Source of the DNA: Thermococcus sp.
Lineage (GTDB): Archaea > Methanobacteriota_B > Thermococci > Thermococcales > Thermococcaceae
Assembly (NCBI GenBank): GCA_021157445.1
Contig: JAGGWM010000103.1
Span: 1-7,913, forward strand
Direction: 5' to 3'
Length of the DNA: 7,913 nucleotides
Shown here: one piece after another, positions 1-7,007 of the stretch
Numbering within the stretch: position 1 is the first letter of the stretch
How the letters are laid out: the number at the start of each line of letters is the position of its first letter
Position numbers and translations under genes: made by a program
The notes under the pieces: generated by a model
Told to the model about the DNA's origin: nothing
The model's input: the letters and a program-made list of their open reading frames with translations, nothing else
Database searches by the model: none

Positions 1-1722
1 GAAATAAAAGCGCGAGATGCTGCGGGGAGAATAGGAAGGATTGAGGTCAACGGCAAAAAACTTGAGACTCCAGCGATAATGCCTGTTGTAAATCCCAAGC
101 AGCTTATAGTAACTCCCAAAGAGCTCAAGGAAATGGGCTTTGACATTATAATTACGAACTCTTATATAATCTACAAAGATGAAAAACTCAGGGAGAAAGC
201 CCTTGAAAAAGGCATCCATAGACTTTTGGACTACGATGGCATAATTGAGGTTGACTCGGGAAGCTTTCAGCTCATGAGATACGGAGGAATTGATGTCACC
301 AATAGGGAGATCATAGAGTTTCAGCACAGGATAGGTGTTGATATAGGGACGTTCCTTGATATCCCAACAATCCCGGATGCTCCAAGGGAAAAAGCCGAAG
401 AGGACCTTAAGATAACACTTGAGAGAGCAAAAGAAGCTGAAAGCATAAAGAGCATAGCAATGAATGCTGCTGTTCAGGGGTCCACTTATCCAGACTTAAG
501 GACATACGCAGCAAAGAAGTTAAGCGAGATGAACTTTGAGATTCACCCTATTGGTGCCGTGGTGCCTTTAATGGAAAGCTACCGCTACAAGGACTTGGTT
601 GATGTTGTAATAGCATCCAAGCTTGGCCTCAGACCCGACAGGCCGGTTCATCTCTTCGGTGCTGGTCATCCAATGATATTTGCTCTAGCGGTTGCCATGG
701 GGATAGATATGTTTGACTCCGCCAGCTACGCCCTCTATGCCAAGGACGACCGCTACATGACTCCTGAAGGAACTAAAAGGCTTGAAGAACTTGAGTATTT
801 CCCCTGTTCATGTCCAGTTTGTTCTCGTCACACCCCTCAAGAGCTTAGGGAAATGCCGAAGGGAGAGAGAACGAGGTTACTTGCTCTCCACAACCTGTGG
901 GTCATTAGAGAGGAGCTTAACAGAGTAAAACAGGCAATAAAAGAAGGAACCCTATGGGAACTCGTAGATGAGCGCGCAAGGTCTCATCCAAAAATGTTTG
1001 CCGCTTATAAGAGGTTGCTTGAGTACAGGGATTACCTAGAAGAGAACGAGCCGGTTACAAAGGCTTCGGCATTTTTCAAGGTTAGTGAAGAAATCATGAG
1101 AACTCCCGTAGTTCTAAGGGCAAAAGAGCGGGCTGAAAAAGTCAGGAAGAAGTTCTCTGCGGTTATTAACCATCCAATCTTTGGAGAGATCCCGAAATAT
1201 CTAAGCCTAACGTTCCCCTTTGCCCAGAGCGAGGGGGAGGAGGACTTCACAATAGAGAGACCTTCAAAGGAGGAAGCAAAGCTCTATGTTCAGGCTGTTG
1301 CTGAGTATCAGTTTGGTGAAGGGGTCAGTGAGGTCTTTAAAGATGTTTTCGTTGAGTTATCAAGAAAAACGGGTATGCCAAGGCAAATAAAAGCCGGCAG
1401 CAAGCACGTAGCGACCTTCAGGGCGGAGGATGGCCTTTTAACCCTTGGGATCGAGGGGGCTAAGAGGCTCCACAGGATTCTGCCGTATCCAAGGATGAGG
1501 GTTGTGGTAAATGAAGATGCAGAGCCTTTTGCAAGAAAGGGGAGGAATGTTTTCGCAAAATTTGTAATTGATGCTGATGAAAACATAAGGCCATATGATG
1601 AAGTTTTGGTGGTGAATAAAGACGATGAACTTTTGGCAACTGGTCAGACCTTGTTGAACGGCAGAGAGCTTAAGATATTCAAGCAGGGGTTGGCAGTAAA
1701 GGTTAGAAGGGGAATTAAGTGA
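1..1722 (+). CDS. tgtA: Archaeosine tRNA-guanine transglycosylase (5'-truncated by window edge)
   Basis: This enzyme swaps guanine-15 in the D-loop of archaeal tRNAs for preQ0, the first tRNA-level step of archaeosine synthesis. The frame is open from base 1 (reading EIKARDAAGRIGR...), so the ATG at 79 (in PAIMPVVNP) is internal; by my memory of the P. horikoshii protein about 10 residues are missing, leaving 573 visible. Counting from the first visible codon, the TIM-barrel catalytic domain shows the general acid/base Asp85 in VDSGSFQ and the nucleophile Asp239 in MFDSASYALY (family D95 and D249). The zinc site is Cys269, Cys271 and Cys274 in CSCPVC plus His297 in LALHNLW (family C279/C281/C284/H307). 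The archaeal C-terminal domains follow, ending in a PUA RNA-binding domain at about 499-573. All key residues are intact. Its stop codon directly abuts that of convergent nurA, and its promoter lies outside the window. Family assignment is near certain. Confidence 0.97.
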   Translation, partial: EIKARDAAGRIGRIEVNGKKLETPAIMPVVNPKQLIVTPKELKEMGFDIIITNSYIIYKDEKLREKALEKGIHRLLDYDGIIEVDSGSFQLMRYGGIDVTNREIIEFQHRIGVDIGTFLDIPTIPDAPREKAEEDLKITLERAKEAESIKSIAMNAAVQGSTYPDLRTYAAKKLSEMNFEIHPIGAVVPLMESYRYKDLVDVVIASKLGLRPDRPVHLFGAGHPMIFALAVAMGIDMFDSASYALYAKDDRYMTPEGTKRLEELEYFPCSCPVCSRHTPQELREMPKGERTRLLALHNLWVIREELNRVKQAIKEGTLWELVDERARSHPKMFAAYKRLLEYRDYLEENEPVTKASAFFKVSEEIMRTPVVLRAKERAEKVRKKFSAVINHPIFGEIPKYLSLTFPFAQSEGEEDFTIERPSKEEAKLYVQAVAEYQFGEGVSEVFKDVFVELSRKTGMPRQIKAGSKHVATFRAEDGLLTLGIEGAKRLHRILPYPRMRVVVNEDAEPFARKGRNVFAKFVIDADENIRPYDEVLVVNKDDELLATGQTLLNGRELKIFKQGLAVKVRRGIK

Positions 1723-3045
1723 TCATTCGAGTGGGGATCTTCCATATTTTACAAACACTCTCAGTCCCTTGTTTTTCCTCTTTAGGTAGTTCATGAGGGC
1801 CTCAAGTTCTGCCTTAAACGTCTTCTGCTCAATTTTAACCCCCTCGTGGGCTCTCTGGAGGGGCCTTATATAGCCGTTGCTTTCATGCCACAGCAATTTT
1901 GCTATTAACTCATCATTGATTGAGATGTTGGATTGTAGGAGGTATATTACCCCTCCTTTCATTGTCCTTATATAGGCCGATGGGACTCCCATCTCTATAA
2001 ATCTCTGGATGGTGGGGAAGTATTTTCTCAGAGCTTTAGGCAAGCGATGGGCCATCTTTTTCTTTTCTTCAGCAATTTCTGGGTCATATATCACGCAGTA
2101 TCCGGGGGCTTCCTCTCCATAAGTTCTAATTAAGTACGCATCGATGAATGGGACATCAAGAAGGTTTATGCCGAGCTTTGATGTGATTTTTCTGTTGTAG
2201 AAGCTCTTTGCGAGGTATATCAATTCTCTTTGGAGAAGCTTTTCGAGGGAATGAAGATACTCTAAATATCCCAAGACAACGTGGATTGTATTTTTTGCCT
2301 CTTCAAGAGTTAAAGTTCTTGGCTCACTATATTCCTCCAGCTCTTCAGCGATTTTTATTATCTCACTCCTTGGAACTTCAGCTTTCAGAGCATCCCTCAG
2401 CCTCTTCAACGCACCATCGTAGTTTACAATCTCCTTACCTTCCATTGCCTTGTAGAACTCCGAGTACTCTTCTATAACCTCGTCTGTAAGTATGACTCCA
2501 CTGTAAAGCTCCCTTTCATTATTAAGGCGTTTTTCTAAGTTGAGATAGTGGTCATCGAGCCTTTCAATGAAGTCTTTAATGAGTTCTTCCACATCATCTT
2601 TTCTTAACGTATCGAGCAGGGTTGTTATGCCCTTAACGCTCTCAGGATAAACGGGAGGTCTTGTTAACGACCCCGTGAGCGTTCCGTCCATCAGAATCAT
2701 GTGCTCCTCATTCCCGATCAATGCTCCAAGCTTGTTTTCGAGTGTCTCCATCTGAAGTCTTATAATCTGATCAGAGATTCCATGATTGTAGGTCATGGCA
2801 TTTGTATAAACTAAGCGAGCGCTCCTGCCGTTTCCAAAAGCAAAAGAGGATACAGTATAGATTATTGTCCCGCTCAGCCTTGCCTTTCCTTGACTCCCAT
2901 CAACTGCGTAAGCTTTGCTCTCCTTTTTTTCTGGGAGAGGTTTCCACTCTATCTTGCCCTTTAAAGCTCTTTCTGCATCTTTGAGTTCGTTTGTGAGCAT
3001 CTTGAGGATTCTATCCGCTTGATCTTTAGAAATAAGGCGGTACAT
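1723..3045 (-). CDS. nurA: NurA 5'-3' nuclease of the HerA-NurA resection complex
   Basis: NurA is a Mn2+-dependent nuclease with an RNase H-like core. As a dimer it caps the hexameric HerA translocase, degrading the 5' strand at double-strand breaks to leave 3' tails for RadA. The 440-residue product has the usual length for Thermococcales. The family's N-terminal acidic motif is present as AVDGSQ (Asp49), followed by NEEH (Glu113/Glu114) and ILMDGTL (Asp120). Near the C-terminus is the conserved [10 protein letters not shown] with His400, a likely active-site residue. The middle (about 150-290) is charged and helical. The start is fixed: the ATG directly follows the rad50 stop codon, which is in the same frame, so no longer version is possible. 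A GAGGTG Shine-Dalgarno lies 6 nt upstream. It is last in the herA-mre11-rad50-nurA operon, and its stop touches that of tgtA. Identification rests on motifs and on context. Confidence 0.96.
   Translation of the reverse strand: MYRLISKDQADRILKMLTNELKDAERALKGKIEWKPLPEKKESKAYAVDGSQGKARLSGTIIYTVSSFAFGNGRSARLVYTNAMTYNHGISDQIIRLQMETLENKLGALIGNEEHMILMDGTLTGSLTRPPVYPESVKGITTLLDTLRKDDVEELIKDFIERLDDHYLNLEKRLNNERELYSGVILTDEVIEEYSEFYKAMEGKEIVNYDGALKRLRDALKAEVPRSEIIKIAEELEEYSEPRTLTLEEAKNTIHVVLGYLEYLHSLEKLLQRELIYLAKSFYNRKITSKLGINLLDVPFIDAYLIRTYGEEAPGYCVIYDPEIAEEKKKMAHRLPKALRKYFPTIQRFIEMGVPSAYIRTMKGGVIYLLQSNISINDELIAKLLWHESNGYIRPLQRAHEGVKIEQKTFKAELEALMNYLKRKNKGLRVFVKYGRSPLE
1766..1783 (+). terminator. Possible T-rich transcription terminator for tgtA, inside nurA
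   Basis: Because tgtA has no intergenic space after its stop codon, its transcript must end within the antisense 3' part of nurA. The first pyrimidine-rich tract downstream is CCCTTGTTTTTCCTCTTTA, with five consecutive T at 1772-1776, about 50 nt past the stop. Archaeal intrinsic termination depends mainly on T tracts in the non-template strand, so this is a plausible stop site. There is no clear hairpin, and pyrimidine runs are common on this strand because it is antisense to purine-rich genes, so the call is weak. Confidence 0.25.
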
Positions 3046-5700
3046 TTAACCCACCTCGACTTCCTCTACTCTCGAAACACCGTTTTCAAGCCTGACCCTC
3101 ACAACCCTATCTGCAGCATCCTTGAGCTCCTCATCGTGGGACACTATTATCACCTGTGGGATTCTCCTTAGATAGCGCTCCATGATATCAACGAGTCTTC
3201 TCCTTCTTTCCTCATCAAGATAAGGTGTTGGCTCATCCATTATTAGGAGAGGTATCTCTCCCGCAAGATAGAGAGACAAGGCAAGCCTAAATGCCAGACC
3301 AAGGGCTATTCTCTCACCACCGCTGAGAAATGATAAATCTCTCTCCTTTCCGTCGTATATAACCCCAAGAACAACTTTATTTTCCTTAGCCTTCACGGTT
3401 ATTCCGGAATACTTCTCTTCCGTAAGCTCTTCGAATATCTCGCTTGCATATTCACCAACTTTTGCCAGTGCATCTTCTTTAAGAATGTTCTTAAATTTCC
3501 TGACCTTTTCTCTGAGCTCTTGAACTCTCTCCCTGGCTTTTCTTAGTTCTTCAAGTTCTTTTTTCTTGTTTTTGACGTTGTCTCTTTCTTTTTGAAGGCT
3601 CTCTAGGGTCTTGCTCAGTTCCTCCTTTCTTTTTTCTAGATTCTTGAGCTCTGTTTCTGCCCTTGTTAAGGCTTCTCTCTTCTCAACGTGCTCCTTTTTG
3701 AGCTTGTCGTGTTCTTCTTTGCTGTACTTTTTCTCGAGCTTTGCAATTGTTTCCATCAACAAGGATAACTGTTCTTCAAGTTGTTTTCTTTGAGATTTGA
3801 GGTCTCTTAACTCTTTTTCCTCTTCATAGAGGCGCTTTTTCTCTTTCTCAAGTTCTTCCTTAACATCCAAGAGTCCTAGATATTCTTCATAGAGGGGCCT
3901 TAGCTTTTCAAGCTCTGCCTTAAGGCTGTCCTCGCTTTCAAACCCAAGTTCTTTGAATTTTTCCTCGTATTTCTGAAGCTCTTTTCTGGCGTTTTCCATT
4001 TTTTTCTCTATGTTTCTCTTCATTTTTTCTAACATCGGCTTCTTCTTGAGCTCCTCTAAAATGCCCTTAAGTTTGCCCTCAAGCTGATTTTTCTCCTTTG
4101 AGAGCTTTTCATATTCCCCAGCTTTTTCTTCAAGTTCCTTCAGGTTGAATTGGGCCAATTTTTCTTCATTTTCCTTTATCTGCTTTAGAACTTCTTCGTT
4201 TGTTATTACAATGCTTTCCTTTTTTAGAATGCTCTCAATTTTTTTAAGTTCTGTCCTGAGGTCTTTTTCCTCTTTTTCGAGTTCTTTCAGCTTTGTCTTA
4301 TACTTCTTAATTTCCATTCTGTAGCTTTTGATAAGCTCTTCTCTGTGTTCATCCGTAAGATCAGAACCGCAGACGGGACATTTTCCTTTGGCCTTCATAA
4401 GCTCTGAGATTGCTTTGTCTTTCTCTCCAGAGAGGCTCCTGAGTTCTCCTTTCTCCTCTCCAATCTTTTCAAGCTTCTCGCGGATTTCTTCTTTTCTTTT
4501 CTTTGCTTTTTCTATTTCATTCTTGAGGGCCTTAATCTCTCCTTCACTGAGGGTTAATCTCTTTTTGAGGGATTCTATTGTTCTCTTGATTCTCATGGCT
4601 TCTTCATACTCTTCTGCATGTTGTTTTAGGCCTTCAAGAGTTTCCGTCATTCCTTCTACTTTCTCTCTAATTTCCTCCAGCTCTTCTTCCTTCCCTATGA
4701 GTTCTTTAATTCTCTCCTCTATTTGGGAGAGCTTCCCCTCGTAGCCTTTAAGCTCTTTTTCAATCCTAGATTTTACTTCACTGTACTCTTTCTGGAACTT
4801 TTCGAGCTCTTTATACCTCTCTGCTTCAGGCTTAATCTTTTCAAGCCTTTCAGACTTCCTTTCCAGCTCTTGTATCTTTACCCTTCTTTCGTTTATTGAG
4901 CTGACGAGGGAGTTTATCCTCGTCCTTACCCCTTCGAGATTCTTTTCAATTCTGCTTTTCTCCTCTTTTGCTTTGTTAAGCTTCTCCACTAGCTCCTCAA
5001 GTTCAGAGAGTCTCTTTTCTGTTCTTTCAGCTTCTTTTCTCAGCTCTGGAATCTTTGGTGTAAGCTCGTTTACTTGTTTAATGGTTTCGCTTAGGCTTTT
5101 TCGGGTTTCCTCTATCATCTCATCTATGTTCTTCATTGCTGTAAGGTATTCCTCAATTGCATTTATCTTTGAATCTATGGCCTTTCTGACCTCAAGAAGG
5201 TTATTGTAGGCATTTTCATATCTATCCAATCCCAGAACTTTTCTGACGACTTTCTCCCTGCTTTCGTCACTCTCTAAGATCGCGTCAATCTCTCCCTGTC
5301 TTATGTATATTGCGTTCACAAAGATGTCGTAGGGGATTACTTTTTCCATCCATCTTCTCACGTATTGCTGACCTGCTTCGGTTGCATAATGCCAGCTGTT
5401 ACTCTCTTGGTACTTAACGAAAGCTATGCCTCTGGTTATGTTTCTGTGGAGCTGGTACTTCACATTGTCCTTTTTAAAAAATATTGTTATCTCGGTGCTT
5501 TTCCCATTTACCCTTAGGATGTCTTCCTTTTTGAGGTCTTTGGGCTTTGTAGGCCAATAAAAACCTACAAGTATCGCGTCGAGAAGGGAGCTTTTTCCAG
5601 AACCGTTTTGTCCTATTATCAGGTTTATTCCAGGTGTAAAAGTTACCTTCGTGAATTCATGTGAGCGGAAATCCCTCACAATTATCTTTTCAATCATCAT
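3046..5700 (-). CDS. rad50: Rad50 DNA double-strand break repair ATPase
   Basis: Rad50 is an SMC-like ATPase that binds DNA ends and, through ATP-driven closing and opening, controls the Mre11 nuclease. The 884 residues match the roughly 880 of Pyrococcus Rad50. In order: N-terminal ABC half with Walker A GQNGSGKSS (30-38, Lys36) and Q-loop YIRQGEID (Gln135); a first coiled coil, about 155-435; the zinc hook CPVC with Cys441 and Cys444 (codons 4380-4369) that joins two Rad50 molecules; a returning coil, about 450-740; and the C-terminal half with signature SGGER (793-797), Walker B LLIMDEP (Asp822, Glu823), D-loop YLDEE and switch His855 in VSHDEE. The long Lys/Glu-rich coils make the coding strand strongly purine-rich. 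The start is either ATG of an ATGATG pair (5700 or 5697); an in-frame TGA at 5709-5707 excludes anything longer. The 5700 start shares ATGA with the mre11 stop and fits the ribosome-site spacing better. No disruption is seen. Confidence 0.98.
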   Translation of the reverse strand: MMIEKIIVRDFRSHEFTKVTFTPGINLIIGQNGSGKSSLLDAILVGFYWPTKPKDLKKEDILRVNGKSTEITIFFKKDNVKYQLHRNITRGIAFVKYQESNSWHYATEAGQQYVRRWMEKVIPYDIFVNAIYIRQGEIDAILESDESREKVVRKVLGLDRYENAYNNLLEVRKAIDSKINAIEEYLTAMKNIDEMIEETRKSLSETIKQVNELTPKIPELRKEAERTEKRLSELEELVEKLNKAKEEKSRIEKNLEGVRTRINSLVSSINERRVKIQELERKSERLEKIKPEAERYKELEKFQKEYSEVKSRIEKELKGYEGKLSQIEERIKELIGKEEELEEIREKVEGMTETLEGLKQHAEEYEEAMRIKRTIESLKKRLTLSEGEIKALKNEIEKAKKRKEEIREKLEKIGEEKGELRSLSGEKDKAISELMKAKGKCPVCGSDLTDEHREELIKSYRMEIKKYKTKLKELEKEEKDLRTELKKIESILKKESIVITNEEVLKQIKENEEKLAQFNLKELEEKAGEYEKLSKEKNQLEGKLKGILEELKKKPMLEKMKRNIEKKMENARKELQKYEEKFKELGFESEDSLKAELEKLRPLYEEYLGLLDVKEELEKEKKRLYEEEKELRDLKSQRKQLEEQLSLLMETIAKLEKKYSKEEHDKLKKEHVEKREALTRAETELKNLEKRKEELSKTLESLQKERDNVKNKKKELEELRKARERVQELREKVRKFKNILKEDALAKVGEYASEIFEELTEEKYSGITVKAKENKVVLGVIYDGKERDLSFLSGGERIALGLAFRLALSLYLAGEIPLLIMDEPTPYLDEERRRRLVDIMERYLRRIPQVIIVSHDEELKDAADRVVRVRLENGVSRVEEVEVG
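3052..3057 (-). promoter_or_regulatory. Ribosome binding site of nurA within rad50
   Basis: The minus strand reads GAGGTG, then six bases that include the rad50 stop TAA, then the nurA ATG at 3045. This is a near-perfect Shine-Dalgarno lying entirely inside the last codons of rad50. It supports re-initiation or coupled translation of nurA after rad50 and confirms the ATG choice. Confidence 0.75.
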
Positions 5701-7007
5701 TCTCTCTCACCCTTCAGCCATGATAATAAATCGGATTTTTTCTTTGGTTGCGGTTTCTGAGCTTTCTTACTTTCCTCTTTGGTCTTGGGTTTAGATTCTT
5801 CTTTTTTCGGCTTATGAATCTCTTCTCTTTTGCTCTCCTCTCTTGGAGGAGAACCTTTTAGAAGAAGCTCTATAACTTCTTCGAACGCTTCAAATTCTTT
5901 CTCACCTACGAGTTCGAGTATTTTGAGCTCTAAAGGATTAAAGAAGTCTTTCGCATTTGCTGTGCTTCCAGTTCTTATGGAAGATCTTTTGAACTTCGTT
6001 CTTATGTGAAGATACTTAACACTGAAGATTTCGTGGAGAAAAGACACATCAAAGGGCTTTTCCCATTCGATATCCACTCTCACAAAGGCCTCTTCCGGGA
6101 TTTTTGTGCTTAGCTTTTTAAGCTCCTTTTTTGCGGAGACCTCGTCAGCTTTAATCTTAATATCGTAAAAGGGTCTAACGTCGAGCTTTACAAATCTTGG
6201 TTTAAAATCCTCCACTATCAGGAAGCCCTTCTCCTCTCCAGCTTGCGGAATAAATGTATCTCCTTTCCACCTGTATCTCATCTCGTAATCTCCAAAGTCC
6301 CATCTCTCCAGAGAGCCGGGATAGGCGACAACGCCCAGTCCCTTATTGCTTTGCCACCTTTTGTGTATATGCCCCATTGCGTAGTAAAGAAAGCCATCTG
6401 GCAGGTCTTCTAGGGTTATCTCGAAGTAATCCCTCTGTGTTTCCAGTTTTAGGCTCTCCATCATCTCCTTTATCCCCTGATGGAGCATAAGTATCGCATC
6501 TCCGCTTGGTCTAAAGTAATCACTCAGCCTGTTCCTCTCGAACCATGCGGCACTCATAAACTTCATTCCATAAATCTCAAGGCTCTTATTACCTTTTTCA
6601 AAAACCCCTTTGGTGATTAGCTTTCCATTAACTTTCTCTGTGGTCTGATACTTGTTTTCCTTTTTTTCCTCGCTGAATCCAAGAACATGCATTAGCCCTA
6701 AAGACTCTAAAAGATTATAAGCGGAGATCCTCTTTTGGGTTCTGTCATGATTTCCTTCAATCGCAAAAACCGGAATGCCTTCTTCTTTTGGAATAGAAAG
6801 GATGTCTATAGCTTCTTTTATCGTCTGGGGACTTGGATTGCTCCGATGAAAGAGGTCTCCAGCAATTAGTATAAAATCAACTTTTTCTTCAATAGCCTTT
6901 TTTATTGCGGTCTCGAAGGCTTTTTTAAACTCTTCAGCCCTATAGGGCAGTCTGTACTGCTCAAACCCGAGATGTGCATCAGCAATATGGGCAAACTTAA
7001 AGGTCAT
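5697..7007 (-). CDS. mre11: Mre11 double-strand break repair nuclease
   Basis: Mre11 is the Mn2+-dependent endo/exonuclease partner of Rad50, acting at DNA ends to start resection. The 436-residue protein carries all the phosphoesterase motifs: ADAHLG (Asp10, His12), AGDLFH (Asp51), GNHD (Asn86, His87), LMLHQG (His176) and GHIH (His213, His215). The capping domain follows at about 260-340. A helical region containing [14 protein letters not shown] and [11 protein letters not shown] (about 353-384) is probably the Rad50-coil-binding segment. From about 385 the chain is a Lys/Glu/Pro-rich, probably disordered tail with three EESK repeats. It ends in KSDLLSWL (424-431), which resembles a PCNA-interacting peptide. 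The start is secure: an in-frame TAG lies two codons upstream of the ATG, the ATG matches where homologues begin, and a GAGGGGAT ribosome site precedes it. It overlaps herA by 11 nt and rad50 by 3 nt. Confidence 0.97.
   Translation of the reverse strand: MTFKFAHIADAHLGFEQYRLPYRAEEFKKAFETAIKKAIEEKVDFILIAGDLFHRSNPSPQTIKEAIDILSIPKEEGIPVFAIEGNHDRTQKRISAYNLLESLGLMHVLGFSEEKKENKYQTTEKVNGKLITKGVFEKGNKSLEIYGMKFMSAAWFERNRLSDYFRPSGDAILMLHQGIKEMMESLKLETQRDYFEITLEDLPDGFLYYAMGHIHKRWQSNKGLGVVAYPGSLERWDFGDYEMRYRWKGDTFIPQAGEEKGFLIVEDFKPRFVKLDVRPFYDIKIKADEVSAKKELKKLSTKIPEEAFVRVDIEWEKPFDVSFLHEIFSVKYLHIRTKFKRSSIRTGSTANAKDFFNPLELKILELVGEKEFEAFEEVIELLLKGSPPREESKREEIHKPKKEESKPKTKEESKKAQKPQPKKKSDLLSWLKGERE
5706..5711 (-). 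promoter_or_regulatory. Ribosome binding site of rad50 within mre11
   Basis: GGTGAG on the minus strand matches the GGTGA part of the archaeal Shine-Dalgarno and lies in the last codons of mre11. From GGTG to the first ATG (5700) is 7 nt, and to the second (5697) is 10 nt. The equivalent distance at nurA is 6 nt, which favours 5700 as the start. Confidence 0.6.
5715..5738 (-). other. PIP-box-like PCNA-binding motif at the Mre11 C-terminus
   Basis: Residues 424-431 of Mre11 read KSDLLSWL, five residues before the end of the protein and after a charged flexible tail. The canonical PIP pattern is Q-x-x-h-x-x-a-a; here Lys replaces Gln, with Leu427 as the hydrophobic and Trp430-Leu431 as the aromatic pair. 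As I recall it, the PIP box at the end of Pyrococcus family B polymerase is QVGLTSWL, which shares the spacing and the SWL ending. Binding to PCNA is inferred, although a Mre11 C-terminal PIP-like motif has, to my recollection, been reported in Pyrococcus. Confidence 0.6.

Noticed and set aside
1032..1586. Two minus-strand open frames within tgtA (1250-1032 and 1586-1308)
   Set aside because: They lie opposite a well-conserved enzyme, have no recognisable motif or convincing ribosome site, and are shadow frames.
79..1722. tgtA starting at the ATG at 79
   Set aside because: The 26 upstream codons are in frame and encode the conserved N-terminal strand of the family (EIKARDAAGRIGR), so the true start lies before base 1.
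2208..2477. Plus-strand frame inside nurA, and a similar one at 2802-2984
   Set aside because: They are antisense shadows with unlikely composition and no supporting signals; nurA is complete with its motifs.
4328..4744. Open frame of 138 codons on the plus strand inside rad50
   Set aside because: It is antisense to the purine-rich Rad50 coil and hook. The translation is a low-complexity Ser/Phe/Leu string with no domain, and Rad50 is intact on the other strand.
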